From a virus, in the IMG/VR virus record IMGVR_UViG_3300005537_000018, positions 1 through 39,042 of that record: DNA of 39,042 nucleotides; one strand, given 5' to 3'. Positions 30,847 to 37,815 of the stretch are shown in pieces. The notes under the pieces are model-generated. The model made no database searches, was not told where the DNA came from, and saw only the letters and a program-made list of their open reading frames with translations. Position 1 is the first letter of the stretch; each line of letters opens with the position of its first letter. A program made the translations under genes and the position numbers.

Positions 30847-30946
30847 GGATGGTCAACGTGCACATGGGGTGTACTTCGAGTCAACGTCCCGGAACCAGCA
30901 GTTGTGCACGCCTGCGGGAAAGACGGTGAGGGCCGACGTTCTCACC
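30847..30946. promoter_or_regulatory. Switch region between two divergent XRE-type regulators
   Basis: Three GTCAAC copies lie at 30852-30857, 30880-30885 and 30949-30954. On the minus strand the first two read GTTGAC and would supply TTGAC -35 elements for the leftward repressor. TGCAC/TGTAC motifs occur at 30859, 30870 and 30905, and a GANTC (GAGTC, 30878-30882) overlaps the second GTCAAC. The layout is that of a phage immunity operator, though which protein binds which motif is unknown. Confidence 0.6.
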
Positions 30947-31297
30947 ATGTCAACTATGGTGAACACACCCGAGCCAGACTGGCACCTCCAGGAGTGGATG
31001 GCGCTGCATGGCAAAAAACAGGGCCACCTGGTGACCGTGCTCGGCTGGCATAAGACGACGGCCCACCGGGTCTGGCACGGCCGGCAGCCCTATCGCCGGG
31101 ACATGGTCAACCAGGTCGCGTCGTGGCTTGGGATCGAACCCTACGAGCTCCTGATGCCGCCGAAGGTGGCTGAGCGGCTGCGCGAATGGCGCAAGGCCGC
31201 CTATCAGATGGTCGCGGCCGACGAGCAGAGCATCGGCTCCGCGGATCCGGCGATCGTCGAACTGCCCCGGCCCGTTCGCACTCGCAAAACGCGGTAA
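30947..31297 (+). CDS. XRE-like helix-turn-helix regulator (Cro-type position)
   Basis: The 116-residue product has 'DWHLQEWMALHGKKQGHLVT' followed by 'VLGWHKTTAHRVWHGRQPY', a helix-turn-helix over about residues 12-50, then 'MVNQVASWLGIEPYELLMPP', the usual C-terminal helix of XRE regulators. It diverges from the repressor candidate at 30607. I chose the ATG at 30947; an ATG nine bases later (30956) is possible. The remaining 40 residues are basic. Its place opposite the repressor suggests a Cro or early activator function. Confidence 0.75.
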   Translation: MSTMVNTPEPDWHLQEWMALHGKKQGHLVTVLGWHKTTAHRVWHGRQPYRRDMVNQVASWLGIEPYELLMPPKVAERLREWRKAAYQMVAADEQSIGSADPAIVELPRPVRTRKTR

Positions 31298-31542
31298 GAT
31301 TGACCGGCGGCGCCGGCGAACGCCCACATCAGCGGGTTGTACGTGTACACCCTAGGTGAGGTGCAGCTTTGTTCACGGTCACATTATGTGTACGAGTCCC
31401 CTTGACGCCCAAGTGCACACCGTGTGAACCTTGGCTGTCCACCTGGGCCGGCCGCGCTCTCAGTCTGTGAGGGCCTGAATCCCCCCCGACAGCCCCCAGG
31501 CCCTTGGTCGCCTCGGGTGGACACCCAACAAGGGAGTCCCAC
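31298..31542 (+). promoter_or_regulatory. Promoter and leader region of the rightward early operon
   Basis: This 245-bp non-coding region precedes the GapR-like gene. It has TTGACG at 31402-31407, a match to the alphaproteobacterial -35, though the -10 is poor. TGTAC/TGCAC motifs occur at 31338, 31344 (within the palindrome GTGTACAC, 31343-31350), 31389 and 31414. Three GANTC sites (31394-31398, 31477-31481 and 31534-31538) lie within 145 bp, the first just before TTGACG. These suggest control by the phage regulators and by CcrM/GcrA. Confidence 0.55.
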
Positions 31543-31812
31543 GTGGCCGACGACGCATCCGCCCACCCCGACGTGCTCAACCAGGCCGCTCAAGGCCAGC
31601 TGAAGAGCATCATCGAGCGCATCGAGCGCCTCGAGACCGAGAAGTCCGAGATCGCCGAGCAGATCAAGGAAGTCTTCGCCGAGGCGAAGGGCAACGGCTT
31701 CGACGCCAAGGTGCTGCGCAAGGTCGTGGCGATCCGCAAGAAGGACCGCGCCAAGCGCCTCGAGGAGGACGCGATCCTCGACCTCTACCTCTCGGCGATC
31801 GGGGAGATCTGA
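31543..31812 (+). CDS. gapR-like: GapR-like DUF2312 nucleoid protein
   Basis: The 89-residue product is a close match to the GapR family (DUF2312). It has a coiled-coil helix '[20 protein letters not shown]' at about 19-38, then the conserved core '[20 protein letters not shown]' at 43-62, and a basic-acidic end '[20 protein letters not shown]'. In Caulobacter GapR is a tetramer that encircles overtwisted DNA and helps replication and topology control. Length matches the host protein, so the domain is complete. The GTG at 31543 follows AGGGAG with six-base spacing and leads the operon; the longer frame upstream is rejected. It may replace or compete with host GapR on phage DNA. Confidence 0.9.
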   Translation: MADDASAHPDVLNQAAQGQLKSIIERIERLETEKSEIAEQIKEVFAEAKGNGFDAKVLRKVVAIRKKDRAKRLEEDAILDLYLSAIGEI

Positions 31813-31814
31813 GG

Positions 31815-32003
31815 GTGACATATTCTGTCACCCACGCCGGCCAACCCGTCGCCCCCGGCGACGAGATCCGCGACGCCGACGGCCGCGCCTGGCGGTTCCT
31901 CTACCTGACCCGCGATGGGCGCCTCTTCGTCACACCGCAGGGGGGCCAGACGTGCGAGCGCCACCCCGACGGCTTTCCCGCACTCCGCCTCGAGGAGGCC
32001 TGA
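31815..32003 (+). CDS. Small hypothetical protein between gapR-like and gcrA-like genes
   Basis: The 62-residue product is beta-rich ('GDEIRDADGRAWRFLYLTRD', 'GRLFVTPQGGQTCERH') and resembles a small SH3-like or barrel fold, but I name no family. It starts with GTG at 31815, two bases past the previous stop, and ends just before the gcrA-like gene. It may assist either regulator, but nothing shows this. Confidence 0.6.
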   Translation: MTYSVTHAGQPVAPGDEIRDADGRAWRFLYLTRDGRLFVTPQGGQTCERHPDGFPALRLEEA

Positions 32004-32004
32004 C

Positions 32005-32529
32005 ATGGCGAAGCGCGACGAGGAAGCCTACGCCCGCGTCAAGGAGCTCTGGCTGCAGGGCGGTCTGACCGCCTCCGAAATCGGCCAGCGGATGGGAAAA
32101 TCCCGCTCGGCCGTGCTCGGCATCGTTCACCGGATGGGCCTCAACCGCGATCCGGCCTCGGCTCAGAAGATCCCCAAGGTGCGGACCCCGCGGGCGCCCA
32201 AGGCCCCGCCGAAGCCCCGCGCCGACCATCCCCTCGCCATCGCCGGCGGCGACGCGCGCCACGCGATGAACCCGCTCGGCGCGCACGGCTTCCACAAGCC
32301 GCCCAAGCCGATCAAGGCCGATGCGCTGACGCCGACCGCCAAGCCCTGGGTCGAGCGCGGGCCGCGCCAGTGCAAGTGGCCCTTCGTGGTCCTGGACGAG
32401 ACCTTCAGCTGCTGCGCGCCGGTCAGCGGCGAGAGCCCCTACTGCGCCGACCACACCGCGATCGCCTTCACCGGGATCCCGTCCCGCAAGCAGCCCGGCA
32501 AGGGCGCCAAGATGGACGGGCGCTGGTGA
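32005..32529 (+). CDS. gcrA-like: GcrA-family cell-cycle regulator homologue
   Basis: The 174-residue product has the two conserved parts of GcrA. The N terminus holds a helix-turn-helix, 'VKELWLQGGLTASEIGQRMG' then 'KSRSAVLGIVHRMGLNR' (about 12-48). The C terminus holds the sigma70-binding and cysteine part 'RQCKWPF' at 121-127 and 'SPYCADH' at 144-150, with Cys136, Cys137, Cys147 and His150 able to bind metal. The linker is Pro/Lys-rich. Host GcrA activates promoters carrying methylated GANTC sites with RNA polymerase. The ATG at 32005 has a strong AGGAGG (31993-31998) six bases upstream. No CcrM methylase is visible in the window, so it would use host methylation. Confidence 0.9.
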   Translation: MAKRDEEAYARVKELWLQGGLTASEIGQRMGKSRSAVLGIVHRMGLNRDPASAQKIPKVRTPRAPKAPPKPRADHPLAIAGGDARHAMNPLGAHGFHKPPKPIKADALTPTAKPWVERGPRQCKWPFVVLDETFSCCAPVSGESPYCADHTAIAFTGIPSRKQPGKGAKMDGRW

Positions 32530-32780
32530 TGCCTGAGCCCGCCTCCCGCGCCGAGGCCATGCGCCGCGTCAACGACGCGCTGCCGAGCGGGCTCGCCATC
32601 GCCTTCCGCCCGCGCGGCCGCGGCGGCCGCGCCGCCAAGCCCTACCGCGTGATCATGGACGGCCGCCAGGTCTTCGAGAGCGCGTCCCTCGAGGGCGCGA
32701 TCTTCCGCGCCCAGCGCATCGGCAACGCGCGCCGCTTCACCCAGGCCCCGCTGCCCTTCCAGGAGCCGCAACATGGTTGA
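32529..32780 (+). CDS. Hypothetical basic small protein
   Basis: The 83-residue product is basic ('AFRPRGRGGRAAKPYRVIMD') with an alpha/beta core 'GRQVFESASLEGAIFRAQRI', like small phage-encoded nucleic acid-binding or AP2-type proteins, but I recognise no family. Its ATG overlaps the gcrA-like stop as TGATG, making translation dependent on that gene. Confidence 0.6.
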   Translation: MPEPASRAEAMRRVNDALPSGLAIAFRPRGRGGRAAKPYRVIMDGRQVFESASLEGAIFRAQRIGNARRFTQAPLPFQEPQHG

Positions 32781-33000
32781 GCCCATTCACCTGGCCCCGG
32801 CCGGCGTCACCCAGCCCGCGACGCCGCGCCGCCCCGCGCTTTACGCCGACTATCTCCTCGAGGAGACCCTCGAGCTCGAGGCGCGGCCGACGCCGGCGGC
32901 GTTCCCGCACCTGAGATGGGCGCGCCGCCAGCTGACGCGCTTCGTCTTCGTGGTCCTGGTGGTCGGCGTGCCGCTCGCCATTCTGTGGCGGCAGCATTGA
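32773..33000 (+). CDS. Small membrane protein with C-terminal anchor
   Basis: The 75-residue product has a soluble N-terminal part with 'YADYLLEETLELEARPTP', then a basic 'RWARRQLTR' and one transmembrane helix at about 57-72 ('FVFVVLVVGVPLAILW'). It would be anchored in the inner membrane with the bulk in the cytoplasm. It overlaps the preceding gene by eight bases and the next by four. I do not recognise it; superinfection exclusion or host takeover are possible roles. Confidence 0.6.
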   Translation: MVEPIHLAPAGVTQPATPRRPALYADYLLEETLELEARPTPAAFPHLRWARRQLTRFVFVVLVVGVPLAILWRQH

Positions 33001-33152
33001 CCAGGTCGCCGATCCTTCCCGACAGCGTGCTGCAGGTCCTGCCGCGCCGCCGGCGGACCTACAGCCGCACTAGCACCGCGCTTCGCCGCCTGGGTTGGAC
33101 CGTAGCGGCCATCCTCGCCCTCTTAGCCATCCTCGGAGGCCTCCATGGCTGA
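32997..33152 (+). CDS. 51-residue tail-anchored membrane peptide
   Basis: This short gene starts with TTG at 32997, overlapping the previous stop as TTGA. The product has a strongly basic middle ('VLPRRRRTYSRTSTALRR') and a hydrophobic end 'WTVAAILALLAILGG' at about 34-48. It shares the tail-anchored layout of the protein just upstream, so the two may work as a pair. It overlaps the XRE gene downstream by eight bases. Confidence 0.55.
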   Translation: MTRSPILPDSVLQVLPRRRRTYSRTSTALRRLGWTVAAILALLAILGGLHG

Positions 33153-33585
33153 AACCCCCGACCCGATCGACATCTATGTCGGCAACGCCATCAGGGCTCT
33201 GCGCAAGCGCGCCGACGTCAGCCAGGAGCGCCTGGCCGAGGCGATCAACCTGACCTTTCAGCAGGTCCAGAAGTACGAAAAGGGCAGCAACCGGGTCAGC
33301 GCCTCGAAGCTGGCCCGGATCGCCCGCTTCCTCAACGCGCCGATCCACGCGTTCTTCCCGCCCGACAACGACGACATGGTGACGGCGAGCCTCGGGCCCG
33401 TCGACGAGCTCGGCGCGGCCGCCGGCGGCCGCGACCTGGCCGAGGCCTTCATGCGGATCCCGCCGATCGCGCGGGCCAACCTGGTGCGGGTGGCCGAGGC
33501 CATGGCCGACGCCTTCGATTCCGAGGAGCCCGGCGCGGCCTACGTCACCGGCGGCGATGATGAGCGGCGCCACTATGTCGCTTGA
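33145..33585 (+). CDS. XRE-family transcriptional regulator
   Basis: The 146-residue product has a full helix-turn-helix at about residues 13-60: 'GNAIRALRKRADVSQERLAE', then 'TFQQVQKYEKGSNRVSASKL'. The form 'TFQQVQKYEKG.NR.SAS.L' is typical of alphaproteobacterial XRE regulators. The C-terminal half is helical ('RDLAEAFMRIPPIARANLVR') and probably dimerises. As part of the rightward operon it could shut off early genes or feed back on the switch region. The ATG at 33145 overlaps the preceding small gene. Confidence 0.85.
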   Translation: MAETPDPIDIYVGNAIRALRKRADVSQERLAEAINLTFQQVQKYEKGSNRVSASKLARIARFLNAPIHAFFPPDNDDMVTASLGPVDELGAAAGGRDLAEAFMRIPPIARANLVRVAEAMADAFDSEEPGAAYVTGGDDERRHYVA

Positions 33586-33832
33586 GCCGCACAACGAGAC
33601 CGCCAGGCGCTTCGACCCTGAGTTCCTGGCGGTCGCCGCCGCCGGCACCGCCGGCGCGACCGTGAACCTGCTCGGCCTGATGCCCGAGGGCGCGATCTTC
33701 AATCCCGTCGACGAGATCGACAGCATCGTGCTGCCCCTCGTCGAAGCCGCGGCGCTGATCCTGGAGCGGTGTCACCCGCTCAACGAGGAAGACAACCAGC
33801 TGCTCGGCGCTCTCTTGAAGTGGTTGCCTTGA
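33575..33832 (+). CDS. Hypothetical acidic helical protein
   Basis: The 85-residue product is helical and acidic ('RRFDPEFLAVAAAGTAGATV', 'IVLPLVEAAALILERCHPLN'). I do not recognise a family. I chose the ATG at 33575, which overlaps the XRE gene by 11 bases; ATGs at 33557 and 33560 in the same frame are possible but would overlap more. No strong ribosome site distinguishes them. Confidence 0.55.
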   Translation: MSLEPHNETARRFDPEFLAVAAAGTAGATVNLLGLMPEGAIFNPVDEIDSIVLPLVEAAALILERCHPLNEEDNQLLGALLKWLP

Positions 33833-33834
33833 CC

Positions 33835-34380
33835 ATGAGTGAGAAGCCGAATTCTGGTCGCGACGACTACAACGCCGCGGCGCACTTCACCCAGCTTGAG
33901 CCGGGCGAGCCCTACTTCCTGATCCGCGGCCGCGACAAGATCGGCGCGCAGGCTGTGCGGGCCTGGGCCTCGATCGCCTATGAGGCCATGGCGCCCATGG
34001 CGATCATCGAGACCGCGCTAAAGCAGGCAGACGCGATCGACGCGTGGCCGGTCAAGAAGCTCCCCGACGCCGGACACTTGTCCGACGACGTCTGCCTGCA
34101 GCTGGCCTTCGAGCTCGAGCGGCGCGCCTGGAACGCGCGGAGCGACTGCACCGACGCCAGGCTCATGCTCGCCGAAGAGCGCGCCCTCTCAGCGGCGATG
34201 GGCCGGCTTCGCCCGGTCCTCTCCGTCCTTTTCGCCGGCCTAACGAAGAACGAGGACGGCTCCTACACCTTCACCATGCCGCGCGATGACTTCGGTCTCG
34301 AGCGCGATTGGCCCCACCCCATCGAGAACCTTCGCAGGCTCTCAACCGTGCTGCGCGGATCGCAGCCTGACCCGGCCTGA
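33835..34380 (+). CDS. Conserved early phage protein of unknown function
   Basis: The 181-residue product has an N-terminal 'GEPYFLIRGRDKIGAQAVRA' then 'WASIAYEAMAPMAIIETALKQ', a combination I associate with small phage early proteins of unknown role. The second half is helical with 'LAFELERRAWNARSDCTDAR'. The ATG at 33835 begins the conserved part; the earlier in-frame region overlaps the preceding gene and is not supported. It belongs to the rightward early operon. Confidence 0.6.
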   Translation: MSEKPNSGRDDYNAAAHFTQLEPGEPYFLIRGRDKIGAQAVRAWASIAYEAMAPMAIIETALKQADAIDAWPVKKLPDAGHLSDDVCLQLAFELERRAWNARSDCTDARLMLAEERALSAAMGRLRPVLSVLFAGLTKNEDGSYTFTMPRDDFGLERDWPHPIENLRRLSTVLRGSQPDPA

Positions 34381-34393
34381 GGAGAGCGGTCAC

Positions 34394-35226
<833 letters not shown>

Positions 35227-35227
<1 letters not shown>

Positions 35228-35829
35228 TGGGAGCCTGGGGTCCCGGCGAGCTCGTTGCCGTTGGTCTCGCTGCGCCGGGACCCCAGGCTCGGCCCGCGTT
35301 CAATCCTGATCCGTTTGCGCGTGATCTCTTCGCCGAGGACGAGCCCTGGAAGGCGATCTCCCTCTGGCAACCGTGGGCGTCGCTCGTCGCCCGAGGGGTG
35401 AAGACCTACCTCACCCTCCTCAAGCCCACGGACTACCGCGGCCCGATCGCCATCCACGCCGCGCGGGTCCTCGACCTGGCCGGCTCGCCGGATCAGCTTT
35501 GCATGGCTGCGCTCGGTTCGAACTGGACCAACAGCCTGCCGCTCAGCGCCATGGTGGCTGTCGCCGACCTCGTCGACGTCCAGGAGGGCCGCGAGGTCGA
35601 GCGGCGCCTCACCCGGGCCGATCGTGCCGCCGGCAGCTACGGCCCCGGCCGCTGGGCTTGGCGCATCGAGAATGTGCGGCCGATCCGCAAGGCGATCCCG
35701 ACGCCAGGGCGGCAAGGCCTCTTCACCTGGCGCGCGCCTGAGGATCTTCACGATCGTCTCGGCGCGCCTCTCGACCAGGCCGCGCTCGCGCACCAGATCG
35801 GCTGGGGCCATTTCAGGGGCCTCAACTAA
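35227..35829 (+). CDS. ASCH-domain protein
   Basis: The 200-residue product holds an ASCH domain (PUA-like RNA-binding fold) over about residues 38-165: 'WKAISLWQPWASLVARGVKT', 'DYRGPIAIHAARVLDLAG', 'MVAVADLVDVQEG' and 'WAWRIENVRPI', ending 'GRQGLFTWRAPEDL'. Family members usually have 'ET.R' after the VKT; here the residues are 'YLTLLKPTDY', so the binding pocket may have changed. ASCH proteins bind modified or structured RNA, or act as amidohydrolases. The first 37 residues are extra and contain an 18-bp perfect inverted repeat in the DNA. The ATG at 35227 overlaps the previous stop as TGATG. Confidence 0.8.
35231..35290. repeat. 18-bp perfect inverted repeat at the start of the ASCH gene
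   Basis: GAGCCTGGGGTCCCGGCG (35231-35248) and CGCCGGGACCCCAGGCTC (35273-35290) are perfect reverse complements with a 24-bp spacer. The hairpin would begin one codon past the ASCH start and could block ribosomes or stall polymerase, or the arms may be binding sites. No T run follows. Confidence 0.85.
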
Positions 35830-36161
35830 TGGGCGCGCCTTGGACCAGCGAAGAAATCGCCTGGGCCCGGGAATGCTTCCTGGCCGGGGACACCATCGAG
35901 GAGATCGCGGAGTGGGCTTCGCGCGAGGTGCGCGACGTCGTCGGGGCGATCGGCACCGGCCGCAACCTCAGCCCCCGCAACCGCGAGATCCTCAGCCTCT
36001 ACATGTGCGGCTGCAGCTTCGGACAGATCGCCCAGGAGCGCGGCGGCAGCGCCAAGGCCGCCGCCGCGACTCTTACCCACCTCCGCCGGCAGGGCCTGCG
36101 GATCCCACACCGCAACCCGCTCATCGCCGAGGCGAAGGGCCAGAGAGGCATCGCAGCGTGA
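35829..36161 (+). CDS. Helix-turn-helix protein
   Basis: The 110-residue product has two helix-turn-helix-like parts: 'WTSEEIAWARECFLAGDTIE' with 'EIAEWASREVRDVVGAI', and 'LSPRNREILSLYMCGCSFGQ' with 'IAQERGGSAKAAAATLTHLR'. The second resembles sigma-type or LuxR-type recognition regions. It ends in a basic tail. It probably binds DNA and may regulate late genes. The ATG overlaps the ASCH stop as TAATG. Confidence 0.7.
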   Translation: MGAPWTSEEIAWARECFLAGDTIEEIAEWASREVRDVVGAIGTGRNLSPRNREILSLYMCGCSFGQIAQERGGSAKAAAATLTHLRRQGLRIPHRNPLIAEAKGQRGIAA

Positions 36162-36397
36162 AGAACAAGCTCTCCGACCTCAACGACCACCTCTTCGCCC
36201 AGTTGGAGCGCCTTTCAGAGGAAGGCCTTAGCGCCGAGCAGATCGCCCAGGAGGTGCAGCGCGCCGATGCGATCGTCCAAGTCTCCGACCAGATCGTGCG
36301 GAACGCCGACCTACAGCTGAAGGCCGTGACCGTGCTGGCGACGCATGGCGACCGGTTCCGGCAGCATCTGCCGATGCTAGAAGGCTCGCGGCCGTGA
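36158..36397 (+). CDS. Conserved phage hypothetical protein
   Basis: The 79-residue product, 'KNKLSDLNDHLFAQLERLSE' followed by an 'IAQEVQRADAIVQVSDQIV' helix, matches a pattern I recall in small phage proteins next to HNH endonucleases ('DLN.HLF..LERL', 'E..RA.AI..V...I..NA'). Its role is unknown. The GTG at 36158 overlaps the previous stop as GTGA and its stop overlaps the HNH start as GTGA. Confidence 0.7.
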   Translation: MKNKLSDLNDHLFAQLERLSEEGLSAEQIAQEVQRADAIVQVSDQIVRNADLQLKAVTVLATHGDRFRQHLPMLEGSRP

Positions 36398-37080
36398 AGG
36401 GTCTCCGGATCGCGTACACGGCGGACGAAATGGCATGGCTCGAAGCCAATCGGCAGATGCCCATCGCGGACTATCACGTCGCGTTCTGTGAGGTCTTCGG
36501 CCGAGGGAACGTCTCAGCCCAGAATCTGCATGCCCTTCGCAAGCGGAAAGGCTGGCGAACCGGGCGCACAGGCCATTTTTCCCGGGGGTCGACGCCCGCC
36601 AACAAGGGCCAGAAATGCGCGCCTGGCGTCGGCGGCCGGCACCCAAATGCTCGCGCGACGCACTTCAAGAAGGGCTTCCGAGGCGGCGTCGCTGCCAGGG
36701 TCTACAAGCCGATCGGCACCGAACGCCTCAGCAAATCAGGCTACTTGGAGCGCAAGATCAATGACGACATGCCGCTGCAGGCACGCTGGCGCGCAGTTCA
36801 TCTGATTGAGTGGGAGCGCGCGCACGGCCCGATCCCCGCCGGGCACTGCCTGAAGTGCCTCGACAACGACAAGACGAACCTCGACCCGGCGAACTGGGAG
36901 CTGATCTCCCGTGGGCTCATGCCGCGCCTGAATGGGGGCGCCAGGAAGACCCTTCCTGCCTATGACGCCGTCGCGCCTGAACTCCGGACCGCTGTGCTCA
37001 CCGCAGCCAAAATCGACTATGCAGCGCGCCAGCTTCGCAAGCGCGCTCCGGGCACCGAGACTGATGAGGCTCGCGGCTGA
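36394..37080 (+). CDS. HNH endonuclease
   Basis: The 228-residue product has an N-terminal helix-turn-helix-like region ('YTADEMAWLEANRQMPIADY', 'SAQNLHALRKRKGWRTGRTG') and a C-terminal HNH domain: 'RWRAVHLIEWERAHGPIPAG', 'HCLKCLDNDKTNLDPANWEL', where H136, H151, Asn162 and Asn167 fit the HNH metal site. Proteins of this layout in phages are homing-type or packaging-associated nucleases. It is not adjacent to terminase, so an early or selfish function is likelier than packaging. It starts with GTG at 36394. Confidence 0.8.
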   Translation: MKGLRIAYTADEMAWLEANRQMPIADYHVAFCEVFGRGNVSAQNLHALRKRKGWRTGRTGHFSRGSTPANKGQKCAPGVGGRHPNARATHFKKGFRGGVAARVYKPIGTERLSKSGYLERKINDDMPLQARWRAVHLIEWERAHGPIPAGHCLKCLDNDKTNLDPANWELISRGLMPRLNGGARKTLPAYDAVAPELRTAVLTAAKIDYAARQLRKRAPGTETDEARG

Positions 37081-37328
37081 TGGGTCTCGACCCCACGATC
37101 CGGAGAGTCGACCTTGCCAAGCGAATCCGCCGGGCGATCGACGATTTGCGCCCGCACGACGTCACTCTAGACGAGGTGCACGAGGTCCTGGCCGAACAGC
37201 TCGGGTATTCGTCGGCGGTCCTGGCCACGGAAGCTGAATTCTCGTTGTGGCTGGGCAACTTCACACGCGTGGCCATCCGCGCCTGGCGCGCAGAGCGCGA
37301 GAAGGTCATCGCTGAGGACGGCATCTGA
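37080..37328 (+). CDS. Small hypothetical early protein
   Basis: The 82-residue product is helical ('RRVDLAKRIRRAIDDLRPHD', 'TLDEVHEVLAEQLGYSSAVL'). I do not recognise a family. The ATG overlaps the HNH stop as TGATG and its stop overlaps the next ATG. Confidence 0.6.
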   Translation: MGLDPTIRRVDLAKRIRRAIDDLRPHDVTLDEVHEVLAEQLGYSSAVLATEAEFSLWLGNFTRVAIRAWRAEREKVIAEDGI

Positions 37329-37576
37329 TGACCGGCGCGCGCATCGCCAGATCCTCGACCAACGAAGGCGAGTGGGAGATGCCCTTCGAGATCGCCGTTG
37401 CCTGCTCGAGCTCAGTGATCGCCGCCCTGGTGCGCGATCGCGCCAGCAGGGGCGTCTATCCGATCGCGCCCGCCCGCGTCAGCGCCCACGGCCGCCTGCT
37501 GCTCGCCGTCGTGTCCTACGCCGAGAGCGACGTCTGCTTTCGCCTCGACGTGAAGCTGCGGGCGCTTCGGCCGTGA
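37328..37576 (+). CDS. Small hypothetical early protein
   Basis: The 82-residue product has a beta-rich C-terminal half ('HGRLLLAVVSYAESDVCFRL', 'DVKLRALRP'). The N terminus 'GEWEMPFEIAVACSSSVIAA' is unremarkable. I recognise no family. It overlaps both neighbours by four bases. Confidence 0.55.
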   Translation: MTGARIARSSTNEGEWEMPFEIAVACSSSVIAALVRDRASRGVYPIAPARVSAHGRLLLAVVSYAESDVCFRLDVKLRALRP

Positions 37577-37815
37577 GCCGCTGGCCACGCCTCATGCGCG
37601 CCCAGACCGCCGCCAGGTACCTGGACGGCCTGGACCCGATGCTCGAGCTCGGCGTCACCCCTCAGTTCCGCCGAGGCGAGCCCTACTACGACAAGGCGGA
37701 GATTGACCGCGCGCTCGACGGATCGGCGGAATCGGCTCCCCCTGGCGGCGATGATCCCGACCTCGCGCTCCATAACTGGATCGAGAGCCATGGCGCCTCT
37801 GCACGGCGTCCATAG
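37573..37815 (+). CDS. Excisionase / recombination directionality factor candidate
   Basis: The 80-residue product has 'PRLMRAQTAARYLDGLDPML', then 'FRRGEPYYDKAEIDRALDG', matching the short winged-helix 'LMRA.TAA.YL ... YD...ID.AL' pattern of MerR/AlpA-type excisionases. It ends at the integrase start with 26 bp overlap. Xis proteins are usually small and encoded next to int, so it is the best candidate for the directionality factor. Its GTG at 37573 overlaps the previous stop as GTGA. Confidence 0.7.
   Translation: MSRWPRLMRAQTAARYLDGLDPMLELGVTPQFRRGEPYYDKAEIDRALDGSAESAPPGGDDPDLALHNWIESHGASARRP

Noticed and set aside
36394-37080. HNH protein as the packaging-associated endonuclease beside terminase
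   Set aside because: It is about 15 kb from terL and in the early operon, so the packaging role usual for terminase-adjacent HNH genes is not supported.
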